Below, in pieces: positions 54,467 to 64,000 of a stretch of DNA of 64,000 nucleotides. How positions within the stretch are numbered: the first letter of the stretch is position 1; every line of letters begins with the position of its first letter. Position numbers and translations under genes: made by a program. Source of the DNA: Caulobacter flavus (lineage in GTDB: Bacteria; Pseudomonadota; Alphaproteobacteria; Caulobacterales; Caulobacteraceae); NCBI RefSeq assembly GCF_003722335.1, contig NZ_CP026100.1:4996001-5060000 (forward strand), in the 5' to 3' direction. Below the pieces are notes generated by a model that saw nothing but the letters and a program-made list of their open reading frames with translations, was not told the origin of the DNA and searched no databases.

Positions 54467-56812
54467 ATGAATGTGACCCGCAGAACAGCCCTGGCCGCCA
54501 CCGCCGGCGCTTCCCTGGTCGCCGCCTCGCCGGTCCGCGCCGCCGCCTCGAAGAGCGCCGCGCCGCGCCTCTGGTACCGCCAGCCAGCCAAGGAGTGGGT
54601 CGAGGCCCTCCCCGTCGGCTCGGGCAAGCTGGGCGCCATGGTGTTCGGCGGCGTCGCGGCCGAGCGCCTGCAGCTGAACGAAGACACGCTCTGGGCGGGC
54701 GGCCCCTACGAGCCGATCAATCCAGAGGCCCGCGGCGCCCTGCCCGAGATCCGCCGCCTGATCGACGCCGGTGAATACGCCAAGGCCACCGAGCTGGCCG
54801 ACGCCAAGTTCATGGCCCTGCCCAAGCGCCAGATGTCGTACCAGACCATCGGCGACCTGAAGCTCGACTTCCCCGGTCTGTCGGACGCCGTCGAAGGCTA
54901 TGTCCGCGACCTCGACCTGGACGGCGCGATCACCACCACCCGCTTCACCGCCGGCGGCGTCAGCCACCTGCGCGAGGTGATCGCCAGCCATCCCGAAGGC
55001 GTCGTCGCGGTGCGCCTGACCGCCAGCCGCAAGGGGGCGGTGTCGGTCGACCTGTCCTTCTCCTCGCCGCTGAAGTCCAAGCCCGTCTCGTCGGTCGAGG
55101 GCGCGCATCTGATCCTGGCCGGCAGGAACGAGCCCTCGCAAGGCATCGACGCCCGCCTGACCTTCGAGACCCGCGTCGAGGTCCGAGCCAAGGGCGGCCA
55201 GGTCTCGGGCGCCGGCGGCAAGCTGTCGGTGAAGGGCGCCGACGAGGTGCTGCTGCTGATCGCCGCCGCCACCAGCTATCGCCGCTACGACGACGTCTCG
55301 GGCGATCCGGTCGCGCTGAACAAGGCCACGCTGGCCAAGCTTTCGGGCAAGCCGTGGGCGAAGATCCTGGCCGGTCACCAGGCCGATCACCGCGCCCTCT
55401 TCCGCCGGGTCGGCGTCGACTTCGGCCGCACTCGCGCCGACCTCCAGCCCACCGACGAGCGCATCCGCCAGTCGCCGAGCACCGACGATCCGTCGCTGGC
55501 CGCCCTGTACTTCCAGTACGGCCGCTACCTGCTGATCGCCTGCTCGCGCCCGGGCAGTCAGCCGGCCAACCTGCAGGGCATCTGGAACGACAAGACCTTC
55601 GCGCCCTGGGGCGGCAAGTACACGATCAACATCAACACCGAGATGAACTACTGGCCGGCCGAGCCGACCGACCTGCCCGAACTGGTCGAGCCGCTGATCG
55701 CGCTGGTGTCCGACATCGCCCAGACCGGCGAGCGGATGGCCAGGGCCATGTACGGCGCGCGCGGCTGGGTCACCCACCACAACACCGACCTCTGGCGGGC
55801 GACCGGACCGATCGACGGCGCCAAGTTCGGCGTCTGGCCCACCGGCGGCGCCTGGCTGTGCAAGCACGTCTGGGACCACTACGACTACGGCCGCGACAAG
55901 ACGTATCTGGCCCGCGTCTATCCGCTGATGAAGGGCTCGGCCCGCTTCTTCCTCGACACCCTGGTGGTCGACCCGAAGTTCGGCGTGCTGGTCACCAATC
56001 CGTCGATCTCGCCCGAGAACAGCCATGGCCACGGCTCGTCGCTGGTCGCCGGCCCCACCATGGACCAGGCGATCATCCGCGACCTGTTCGACAACTGCCT
56101 GAAAGCCGAGGCGATCCTGGGCCCCGACGCCGCCTTCGTCGCCGAGGTCCGCGCCGCCCGCGACAAGCTGGCGCCCTACAAGATCGGCAAGGACGGCCAA
56201 CTGCAGGAGTGGCAGGAGGACTGGGACGCCGACGCCAACGACATCCATCACCGCCACGTCTCGCACCTCTACGGCCTGTTCCCGTCCGACCAGATCTCGG
56301 TCGACACCACGCCCGACCTCGCCAAGGCCGCCAGGACCTCGCTGGTCACGCGCGGCGACCTGTCGACCGGCTGGGCCATCGCCTGGCGCCTGAACCTGTG
56401 GTCGCGGCTGGGCGACGGCGACCGGGCGCACAGCATCCTCAAGCTCCTGCTCGGTCCCGAGCGCACCTATCCCAACATGTTCGACGCCCACCCGCCGTTC
56501 CAGATCGACGGCAATTTCGGCGGCGCCTCGGGCATGACCGAGATGGTGCTGCAGAGCCGCAACGACCGCATCTATCTGCTGCCCGCCCTGCCCTCCGCCT
56601 GGCCCACCGGCGCCATGACCGGCCTGCGCGCACGCGGCGCGGTGGGCGTCGACGTGCGCTGGAGCGGCGGCAAGCTGACCGAGGCCGTGCTGACGGCCAG
56701 GGAAGCCGGCAAGCACACCGTGGTCCTGGCCGGCTCGACGCTGGACCTCGACCTCAGGAAGGGCCAGCGCGTCCGCCTCACGGCCAAGGACGGGGTGCTG
56801 AAGCAGGCATGA
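54467..56812 (+). CDS. GH95 alpha-L-fucosidase, Tat-exported
   Basis: A 781-residue inverting alpha-fucosidase. The N-terminus MNVTRRTALAATAG is a Tat-type signal. The GH95 opening LWYRQPAKEWVEALPVGSGK, RLQLNEDTLWAGGP, the active-site asparagines in NINTEMNYWPAEP (about residue 387) and the catalytic-domain block GNFGGASGMTEMVLQ are all present; the length is near the family norm. It removes alpha-1,2-linked or related fucose from glycans outside the cytoplasm. It follows the mutarotase by about 70 bases and links the operon to fucose-containing polymers. Confidence 0.92.
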   Translation: MNVTRRTALAATAGASLVAASPVRAAASKSAAPRLWYRQPAKEWVEALPVGSGKLGAMVFGGVAAERLQLNEDTLWAGGPYEPINPEARGALPEIRRLIDAGEYAKATELADAKFMALPKRQMSYQTIGDLKLDFPGLSDAVEGYVRDLDLDGAITTTRFTAGGVSHLREVIASHPEGVVAVRLTASRKGAVSVDLSFSSPLKSKPVSSVEGAHLILAGRNEPSQGIDARLTFETRVEVRAKGGQVSGAGGKLSVKGADEVLLLIAAATSYRRYDDVSGDPVALNKATLAKLSGKPWAKILAGHQADHRALFRRVGVDFGRTRADLQPTDERIRQSPSTDDPSLAALYFQYGRYLLIACSRPGSQPANLQGIWNDKTFAPWGGKYTININTEMNYWPAEPTDLPELVEPLIALVSDIAQTGERMARAMYGARGWVTHHNTDLWRATGPIDGAKFGVWPTGGAWLCKHVWDHYDYGRDKTYLARVYPLMKGSARFFLDTLVVDPKFGVLVTNPSISPENSHGHGSSLVAGPTMDQAIIRDLFDNCLKAEAILGPDAAFVAEVRAARDKLAPYKIGKDGQLQEWQEDWDADANDIHHRHVSHLYGLFPSDQISVDTTPDLAKAARTSLVTRGDLSTGWAIAWRLNLWSRLGDGDRAHSILKLLLGPERTYPNMFDAHPPFQIDGNFGGASGMTEMVLQSRNDRIYLLPALPSAWPTGAMTGLRARGAVGVDVRWSGGKLTEAVLTAREAGKHTVVLAGSTLDLDLRKGQRVRLTAKDGVLKQA

Positions 56813-56850
56813 CCCATCTCGTCTCGATCGTCGCTTACCGGAGACTGTCC

Positions 56851-58026
56851 ATGTCCCCGCGTTCCAAGCTGGCCGCCGCGCTGTCCTGCCTGCTCGTCGC
56901 CACGGCCAGTCCCGGCGTCGCGGCGGCGCAGGCCGCGCCCGTCCCAGCCGTCGCGGAGGTCGTGCCGACGCTTGGGCCCAAGCCCTTCATCGGCTACTTC
57001 AAGCCGATGCCGGCCGCCCGGCTGTCGACCACGGCCTGGGGCGCCAAGGAGGTCGGTCCGCGCGATCCGCGCAACGGCCTCGAGGACGCGACCATGGCCC
57101 GGTGGAACTACTGGGACGGCCAGATCCTCAAGGGCGCCGACGGCAAGTACCGCATGTTCGCCAGCCGCTGGGACCAGGGCCTCGGCCACAAGGCCTGGGG
57201 CCGGTCCCTGGCCGTCAGCGCGATCAGCGACAAGCTCTATGGCCCCTATCGCGACCGGGGCCTGACCTGGCCCGACAACCAGGGCGGCCTCGGCCACAAC
57301 GTCACCGCCCTGAAGATGCACGACGGCCGCTACGCCGTGGTGGTCAGCGAGACGCGCGGCGGCGACGTCTTCGTCTCCGACGGCATCGACGGCCCCTGGA
57401 CCCAGCTGGGAACGATAGCCCTCGACCAGAGCCGCTTCCAGCTGGTCAAGACCCCCGGCGACGTCGCCCTGCGCGACACCCCGACGGCCATGCCCGCCAA
57501 GCCCGCCAACTTCAGCGTCCTGCTGCGCCCCGACGGCGCCTACCAGATCGTGCCGCGATCGGGCCAGATCCTGATCAGCAAGACGGGGATCCTGGGCCCC
57601 TACATGGTGATGGGCGACAGCGTCTACCGCGGCCTGGACGGCGTGCCCCAGCGCGACATGCGCGCCTTCGAGGATCCCGTCGTCTGGTACAGCGGCGGCT
57701 GGCACCACATCGTCGTCAACCAGTGGCGCGAGCGCCGCGCCTATCACCTGATCTCGCGCGACGGGATCACGGGATGGCGCGTCCAGGGCCTGGCCTACGA
57801 ACCCGGCGCCGACTTCATCCGCTACGCCAGCGGGACGAAGAACCACTGGAACAAGCTCGAACGCCCCGGCGTGGTGATGGAGAACGGCCACGTGGTCGCC
57901 ATGACCTTCGCCGTCGTCGACACCCCCAAGGACGACCAGACCGGAAACAACCGCCACGGCAGCAAGATCATCGTCGTGCCCTTCGACGGCGCGGCGATGG
58001 ACCGGGATCTGGCGGGGCTTCCCTAG
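56851..58026 (+). CDS. Exported five-bladed beta-propeller glycoside hydrolase (GH43/GH117-like)
   Basis: A 391-residue protein with a signal peptide ending near VAAAQ. The remaining sequence has the repeated blade pattern of GH43/GH117-type enzymes: ARWNYWDGQILKGADGKYRM, GHNVTALKMHDGRYAVVV, FEDPVVWYSGGWHHIVVN and NKLERPGVVMENG. The exact family is not clear to me. It probably trims the fucose-containing glycan alongside the fucosidase. The ATG at 56851 has GGAG upstream; an ATG at 56809 would overlap the fucosidase stop but gives a poor signal. It converges on the IclR gene with stops sharing CTAG. Confidence 0.75.
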   Translation: MSPRSKLAAALSCLLVATASPGVAAAQAAPVPAVAEVVPTLGPKPFIGYFKPMPAARLSTTAWGAKEVGPRDPRNGLEDATMARWNYWDGQILKGADGKYRMFASRWDQGLGHKAWGRSLAVSAISDKLYGPYRDRGLTWPDNQGGLGHNVTALKMHDGRYAVVVSETRGGDVFVSDGIDGPWTQLGTIALDQSRFQLVKTPGDVALRDTPTAMPAKPANFSVLLRPDGAYQIVPRSGQILISKTGILGPYMVMGDSVYRGLDGVPQRDMRAFEDPVVWYSGGWHHIVVNQWRERRAYHLISRDGITGWRVQGLAYEPGADFIRYASGTKNHWNKLERPGVVMENGHVVAMTFAVVDTPKDDQTGNNRHGSKIIVVPFDGAAMDRDLAGLP

Positions 58027-58802
58027 ATCCCGTTGCGCGCCGTCGGGCCGATCTCGGCGCTGATGGCGGCGGCGTGGCGCTGCAGGTTGGCGATGGTGTC
58101 GGGCATCGAGATCGCGCTGGGCGTATCGACATAGGGGCAGGTCAGGGCCGCCACCACGCCGTCGGCGCCGTGCACCGGCACCGACAGGTCGATCACCGCC
58201 GAGGTCACGTAGCTGGCGGCCTGCACGTGGCCGTCCTTGCGGGCCTGGGCGGCGGCGGCCAGGAAGGTCTCCCAGCTCGTCTTGCCGGCGCCGTCGCGCA
58301 GTTGCGCGCCCCAGCGCTCTCGAACCCGCTCGGGCTGGAAGGCGAACAGCACCAGGCCCGAGGTCGCCTCGACGATCTTGCGGCGATAGCCCACGCGCAC
58401 GGAATAGCCCTGGTCGCCCGGGGCCTCGATGCGCGCCACCACCACCATCTGGTCGCCGCTGGCCACGGCCAGGTGGCACGACTGGCCGGTGACCTGGCAC
58501 GAGGCCCGCATCTCCGGCAGGGCCGCTTCCAGCAGATCCTTGGCCGGCGCCCGGGTCATGCCCAGGGCGAAGAGCTTGTTGGTCAGGACCAGGCCGTCCT
58601 CGTCGGCGGCGCGCCCCACATAGCCCCGCGCCTCCAGCACCTGGACCATGCGGAACAGCTCGCTGGACGAGCGGTCGAGCGCCGCCGAAATTTGCGCCAG
58701 GGTCAGGCCGCCCCGGTGCGCGGCCAGCAGCTCCAGCACGTCTAGGCCCTTCTCCAGGGCAGGTGCGCGATATTCTCGCTTCTTGGCGGGCGCGTCGGAC
58801 AT
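58023..58802 (-). CDS. IclR-family transcriptional regulator
   Basis: A 259-residue regulator. The winged helix (about 12-75) contains ALEKGLDVLELLAAHRGG and LAQISAALDRSSSELFRMVQVLEARGYV. The ligand domain has LVLFAFQPERVRERW and VPVHGADGVVAALTCPY, typical of IclR proteins. It is the last gene of the minus-strand unit with the amidohydrolase, alcohol dehydrogenase and FucP. A pathway sugar acid is the likely inducer of the whole region. Confidence 0.9.
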   Translation of the reverse strand: MSDAPAKKREYRAPALEKGLDVLELLAAHRGGLTLAQISAALDRSSSELFRMVQVLEARGYVGRAADEDGLVLTNKLFALGMTRAPAKDLLEAALPEMRASCQVTGQSCHLAVASGDQMVVVARIEAPGDQGYSVRVGYRRKIVEATSGLVLFAFQPERVRERWGAQLRDGAGKTSWETFLAAAAQARKDGHVQAASYVTSAVIDLSVPVHGADGVVAALTCPYVDTPSAISMPDTIANLQRHAAAISAEIGPTARNGI

Positions 58803-58805
58803 GCC

Positions 58806-58822
58806 TTCTATAAGCGATAGAA
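58806..58822. promoter_or_regulatory. Inverted repeat in front of the IclR gene
   Basis: TTCTAT (58806-58811) and ATAGAA (58817-58822) with a 5-base spacer lie 3 bases upstream of the IclR start and overlap the amidohydrolase stop. It could be an autoregulatory operator. Confidence 0.4.
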
Positions 58823-59611
58823 TCGTCGCGCCGTCTCGCCAAATAGCGCCGCTCGCCCAGCCGGCGCGGCCCAGGCCTCGCACATCTCGCGCCAGGCCGC
58901 GTAGTCGCCGGCGAGGTTCAGCACCGGCCAGTCGCTGCCCCACATCAGCCGCTCGGGGCCGAAGACCTCCAGCAGCCAGGCGGCATAGGGCGCCACGGCG
59001 TCGGCGGTCGGCGCCTGGCCGGCTTCGGTCAGCAGGCCCGACAGCTTGCAGTGCACGCCGGGCTCGGCGGCCAGGGCGGCGATGTCGGCCCTCCAGGGAT
59101 CGAGCGCCCCCTCCCCGATCGCCGGCTTGCCGCCGTGGTCGACGACCACCCGCAGAGCCGGCCAACGACGCACGAAGGCCAGCAGCGCGCGCAGGTGCCG
59201 GGGCCGCACCAGGGCGTCAAAGGCCAGCTCCGCCTCTACCATCGCCGTGATCGCCGGCTCGAGCCCGGGGTCGAGGATCCAGTCCGACGCCAGGTCCTGC
59301 AGCATGGGCCGCAGGCCCTTGAGCTTGGGGTTCGCGGCCAGGGCGGCGATCCGCGCCGGCGCGTCGGGCGCGGTCAGGTCGGCCCAGCCGACCACGCCCA
59401 GCGCCAGCGGATCGGCCTGCGCCAGGTCCAGCAGCCAGGCGGTGTCGCGCTCGCTGGGCTGGGACTGCACCAGCACCACGCCGTCGGGGCCGCCCGCCGC
59501 GCGCAGGTCGTCCAGGCTGAAATCCCGATGGATCGCCGGCTCTTCCGGCGTCGGCCATTCGTGGTCGTTCCGGCCGATCCGCCAGACGTGGCAGTGGGCG
59601 TCGATCAGCAC
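58808..59611 (-). CDS. Amidohydrolase family, L-fuconolactonase candidate
   Basis: A 267-residue TIM-barrel hydrolase of the amidohydrolase-2 (COG3618) group. Metal ligands start in IDAHCHVWR, then VVDHGGKP and the conserved GSDWPVLNLAGDY. COG3618 proteins include L-fucono-1,5-lactonase, which opens the lactone formed by the dehydrogenase. Start is GTG at 59611, overlapping the alcohol-dehydrogenase stop by seven bases. The motif RRFYRL ends the protein. Confidence 0.82.
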   Translation of the reverse strand: MLIDAHCHVWRIGRNDHEWPTPEEPAIHRDFSLDDLRAAGGPDGVVLVQSQPSERDTAWLLDLAQADPLALGVVGWADLTAPDAPARIAALAANPKLKGLRPMLQDLASDWILDPGLEPAITAMVEAELAFDALVRPRHLRALLAFVRRWPALRVVVDHGGKPAIGEGALDPWRADIAALAAEPGVHCKLSGLLTEAGQAPTADAVAPYAAWLLEVFGPERLMWGSDWPVLNLAGDYAAWREMCEAWAAPAGRAALFGETARRFYRL

Positions 59612-60630
59612 GCGACGATGGCCTTGATCACCCCCGCCGATGGCTCCATCCAGCCCGGCAGCGCCTGCGGCAGATCCCGCAGGTCGGCCTTGTGGCTGTT
59701 CAGCGCCGCCGTCGGCACCAGGCCCGCCCGGATCGTCGCCAGCACGTGCTCGAAGTCCTCGATCGTGGCGTTGCGGCTGCCCAGCAGCGACATCTCGCGC
59801 TTGTGGAACTCCGGATCGGAGAACGTGATGTCGGCCGCCACCACCGAGATCAGCACATAGGTCCCGCCGTGGCCGACATAGGCGAAGCCCTGCTGCATGG
59901 CGCCCGGATTGCCGGTGGCGTCGAACACCACATCGAAAAATGCGCCGTCGGTCAGATCCGACAGGGTCCGCGCCGTCCCGTCGCCGAGGCTCACCACCTG
60001 TTCGGCGCCCAGGTGCTCGGCGCAGAACGCCAGGCGGTCCTCGCGACCGTCCAGCACAGTCACCCGCGCCCCGGCCAGCCTGGCGAACAGCGCCGCGGCG
60101 ATGCCGATCGGCCCGGCCCCGACCACCAGGGCCGCCTGCCCCGGCTCGATCCGCGCCCGGCGCACGGCATGGGCGCCGATCGCCAGGAACTCGACCATGG
60201 CCGCCTCGTCCAGCCCCACGCCCTCGACCTTGCGCACGAAACCCTCGGGCACGGCCAGGTACTCGGCCAGGGCCCCGTCCACATGCACGCCCAGCACCCG
60301 GATGTTCATGCAGCAGTTGGTCTTGCCCTTGGCGCAGGCCGGGCAGGTCCCGCACGACAGATAAGGCATGACATAGGCATGGTCGCCGGGCTCGAGATCG
60401 CTGCCCGCCGGCGCGCTGACCACTTCGCCCGACAGCTCGTGCCCCATCACCCGGGGATAGGACAGGTAGGGCTGGGTGCCGCGATAGATGTGCATGTCGG
60501 TGCCGCAGACGCCCACCCGGCGCACCCGCAGCAGCACCTCGCCGGCCGCCGGCCTCGGCGTCGGCCGCTGCTCCAGCACCAGCTCGCCCGGCGCGGCGCA
60601 GACCAGCACGTCCATCACATCAGGCGTCAT
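59605..60630 (-). CDS. Zinc-dependent alcohol dehydrogenase (MDR family)
   Basis: A 341-residue medium-chain dehydrogenase. Catalytic zinc ligands are Cys42 (GVCGTDMHIY) and His64/Glu65 (GHELSGE); the structural zinc cysteines are 93, 96, 99 and 107. The cofactor motif is VVGAGPIGIAAALFARL. It resembles threonine/galactonate-type sugar-acid dehydrogenases. In this operon it may oxidise a fucose-derived intermediate or an alternative substrate such as L-galactonate; the step is not certain. Its start overlaps the FucP stop by one base. Confidence 0.85.
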   Translation of the reverse strand: MTPDVMDVLVCAAPGELVLEQRPTPRPAAGEVLLRVRRVGVCGTDMHIYRGTQPYLSYPRVMGHELSGEVVSAPAGSDLEPGDHAYVMPYLSCGTCPACAKGKTNCCMNIRVLGVHVDGALAEYLAVPEGFVRKVEGVGLDEAAMVEFLAIGAHAVRRARIEPGQAALVVGAGPIGIAAALFARLAGARVTVLDGREDRLAFCAEHLGAEQVVSLGDGTARTLSDLTDGAFFDVVFDATGNPGAMQQGFAYVGHGGTYVLISVVAADITFSDPEFHKREMSLLGSRNATIEDFEHVLATIRAGLVPTAALNSHKADLRDLPQALPGWMEPSAGVIKAIVAC

Positions 60631-61928
60631 CAGTGGCCTCCGGCCAGCACGGCGTCGTGGGCGGTCACCTCGCGCCGGCGGGCGGTGATCGCGAACAGCC
60701 CGACCGCGGCGAAGCAGGCGCAGGGCACGAGGATCGCCGTGCGGATCGAGCTGGCGTCCGACATCGCGCCCATCACCGCCGGCAGCACCGCTCCGCCGAT
60801 GATGCTCATCACCAGCAGCGACGAACCGGTCTTGGTCAGCGCCCCCAGCCCCTTCAGCGAACTGGCGAAGATGGTCGGGAACATGATCGACATGAAGAAG
60901 CTGGTCGCCGCCAGGGCCAGCAGGCCCGCATGACCGCCCACGGCCACGGCGACCAGGGTCAGGGCCACATTGGCGACGGCGAACAGCGCCATCAGCCGCG
61001 AGGGATCGACCCGGCTCATCAGCGCCGTGCCCGCGAAGCGGCCGGCCATGAACCCGACCAGCGACCACGACAGATAGGCCGCCGCCGTCTTCTCGCCCAT
61101 GCCCGCGACCTGGTCCTGGCCGTAGCGGATCATGTAGCTCCAGACGCCCACCTGGGCGCCGACATAGAAGAACTGCGCGACCACCCCGAACAGGAAGCGC
61201 GGGCGGGAAAAGAGGCCCAGGATCGGCTTGTCGACCTTGTGCTCGGCCGCTTCCGGATCGGGCCGGCTGGCCTGGACCGGAAAGCGCGTGAAGGCCACCA
61301 GCAGCGTCCAGGTCAGAACCACGGCGGCGATGATCAGGTAGGGAATCTGGGTCGACTGGGCCTCGGCCGCCTGGAAGGCCGACAGCTGGTCCGGCGTCAT
61401 GGCCGCGAACTCGGCCTTGGTCGGCTCGACGCCCGACAGGATGAACTGGCGGCCGACCACGACGGCGGTGATCGCGCCCAGCGGGTTGAAGGCCTGGGCC
61501 AGGTTCAGGCGCTGCTCGGCCTTGGCCGGGTCGCCCAGCACGGTGATCAGCGGATTGGCCGAGGTCTCCAGGAACGCCAGGCCCGAAGCGATCACGAACA
61601 GGGCCGACAGGAAGAGCTCGTAGCGGCGCAGCTCGGCCGCCGGCCAGAACAGCAGCGCCCCTGCTCCGAAAAGGACCAGGCCGACGATCACCGCGGCCTT
61701 GTAGCCGTAGCGGCGCATCAAGAGGCCGGCCGGCAGGGCCAGGAAGAAGTAGCCGAGATAGAAGGCCGATTGCACCAGGCCCGACTGCAGGTCGCTGAGG
61801 AAGAAGGCCTTCTTCAGGTGCGGGATCAGCACGTCGTTGAGGTTGTTGGCCACGCCCCACAGGAAGAACAGCGCGACGATCAGCACCAGGGGCGCAAGGC
61901 CCGCGCGCGCTCCGGCATCTTTGGTCAT
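60630..61928 (-). CDS. fucP: L-fucose:H+ symporter, FucP type
   Basis: A 432-residue major-facilitator transporter with about twelve membrane segments. The FHS/FucP features are LFFLWGVANNLNDVLIPHLK, YFFLALPAGLLMRRYGYKAA, LAFLETSANPLITVLG and LNLAQAFNPLGA. It imports L-fucose or a related deoxy-sugar. The start at 61928 has GGAGGAG upstream; the longer reading to 62024 has a poor leader. First gene of the minus-strand unit; paired operator-like sites lie upstream. Confidence 0.9.
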   Translation of the reverse strand: MTKDAGARAGLAPLVLIVALFFLWGVANNLNDVLIPHLKKAFFLSDLQSGLVQSAFYLGYFFLALPAGLLMRRYGYKAAVIVGLVLFGAGALLFWPAAELRRYELFLSALFVIASGLAFLETSANPLITVLGDPAKAEQRLNLAQAFNPLGAITAVVVGRQFILSGVEPTKAEFAAMTPDQLSAFQAAEAQSTQIPYLIIAAVVLTWTLLVAFTRFPVQASRPDPEAAEHKVDKPILGLFSRPRFLFGVVAQFFYVGAQVGVWSYMIRYGQDQVAGMGEKTAAAYLSWSLVGFMAGRFAGTALMSRVDPSRLMALFAVANVALTLVAVAVGGHAGLLALAATSFFMSIMFPTIFASSLKGLGALTKTGSSLLVMSIIGGAVLPAVMGAMSDASSIRTAILVPCACFAAVGLFAITARRREVTAHDAVLAGGH

Positions 61929-61980
61929 CAGGCGTCTCCTCCCGGCCGCGCCCTCTGACGGAGCGCCTGCCGACAAGGCA

Positions 61981-62009
61981 TCATATATGAACTTGGTCGT
62001 CAAATATGA
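61981..62009 (-). promoter_or_regulatory. Paired operator-like sites upstream of fucP
   Basis: TCATATATGA (61981-61990, a perfect palindrome) and TCAAATATGA (62000-62009) are near-identical ten-base sites whose starts are 19 bases apart, 53-81 bases upstream of the fucP start. They are the most AT-rich bases in the area and are plausible binding sites for the IclR regulator. Confidence 0.45.
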
Positions 62010-62056
62010 AATACGCGGGGACACGCCGTAGCCCCGCGCGCAGGGCCGAAACGACG

Positions 62057-62085
62057 AAAGCCCCCAGCGGGGTGCTGGGGGCTTT
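62057..62085 (-). terminator. Terminator of the rRNA operon
   Basis: AAAGCCCCCAGC (62057-62068) and GCTGGGGGCTTT (62074-62085) form a 12-bp stem. It lies 13 bases after the end of the tRNA on the minus strand and can also stop transcripts from the other side. Confidence 0.88.
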
Positions 62086-62097
62086 ACGTAGAAGATT

Positions 62098-62174
<77 letters not shown>

Positions 62175-62290
62175 GCAGGGGTATGTATCGTGGGTAGGGT
62201 TTTGGACTTTTTGCTTTCAACGTTTCCGGGCGGCGAACCGCAAGGCACTTCGCCTGAAACGTTGATCTTTGCGTGATGCATCCTTTTAGC

Positions 62291-62409
62291 GGACCTGGCG
62301 GCGACCTACTCTCCCGCGCCTTGAGACGAAGTACCATTGGCCCAGGGGGACTTAACGACCGAGTTCGGAATGGGATCGGGTGGGGAACCCCCGGCAAAGC
62401 CACCAGGTC
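62291..62409 (-). rRNA. rrf: 5S ribosomal RNA
   Basis: The minus strand from 62409 reads GACCTGGTGGC, has the conserved CCCGATCCCATTCCGAACTC and ends GCCGCCAGGTCC, whose ends pair as helix I. About 119 bases. Confidence 0.95.
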
Positions 62410-62511
62410 AGCGAAAAGGATGCTGTTTGCGCTCTCTTTGGGGGAGAGTGCAAGGCAAAGAAGAAGACATCAGTGTCTGAAGTTCGTGTAGAGCTTCATG
62501 GGTTTGACTGA

Positions 62512-64000
<1,489 letters not shown>

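Overview
The window is GC-rich, gene-dense chromosomal DNA of a Caulobacter-like alphaproteobacterium. It carries mipZ with GANTC (CcrM methylation) sites in its promoter, a clpS-clpA pair, and an rRNA operon ending in 5S and tRNA-fMet. Many genes are coupled by ATGA or GTGA overlaps. GTG and TTG starts are common, and short GC-rich hairpin repeats sit between genes.

Layout. 1-9 kb: end of xseA, envelope and housekeeping genes, hisN, a tandem pair of exported methyltransferase-like proteins, and an hsp20 gene behind a heat-shock-type promoter and a ROSE-like RNA thermometer. 9-17 kb: a membrane protein overlapping an OmpR-type regulator and sensor kinase, a DPP III-like metallopeptidase, an M24 peptidase and a GntR regulator. 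17-23.5 kb (minus strand): a nitrate-type ABC transporter behind two paralogous outer-membrane porins. A strong intrinsic terminator lies just before the second porin start, and the substrate-binding protein has an apparent frameshift in its Tat signal. 23.5-44 kb: regulators, a glycosyltransferase, RNA methyltransferases, clpSA, a BLUF photoreceptor, a phasin, a D,D-carboxypeptidase, mipZ, panC, a CPA2 antiporter and a biotin-dependent acyl-CoA carboxylase subunit.

44-62 kb looks like a polysaccharide-utilisation region for a sulfated, fucose-containing glycan. It has a GH43-like protein, a sulfatase with its own exported formylglycine-generating enzyme, a TonB-dependent receptor, a GH95 alpha-fucosidase and a beta-propeller hydrolase. 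It also has a non-phosphorylating fucose pathway: aldose dehydrogenase, split UxaA-type dehydratase, SDR, mutarotase and amidohydrolase/lactonase, plus a Zn alcohol dehydrogenase, a FucP permease and an IclR regulator. The presumed route is outer-membrane uptake, desulfation and fucosidase cleavage outside the cytoplasm, FucP import, then oxidation, lactone hydrolysis, dehydration and a second oxidation. The last C-C cleavage enzyme is not in the window.

62-64 kb: minus-strand end of an rRNA operon (23S 3' part, 5S, tRNA-fMet, terminator). All functional calls are by reading motifs; no database search was run.
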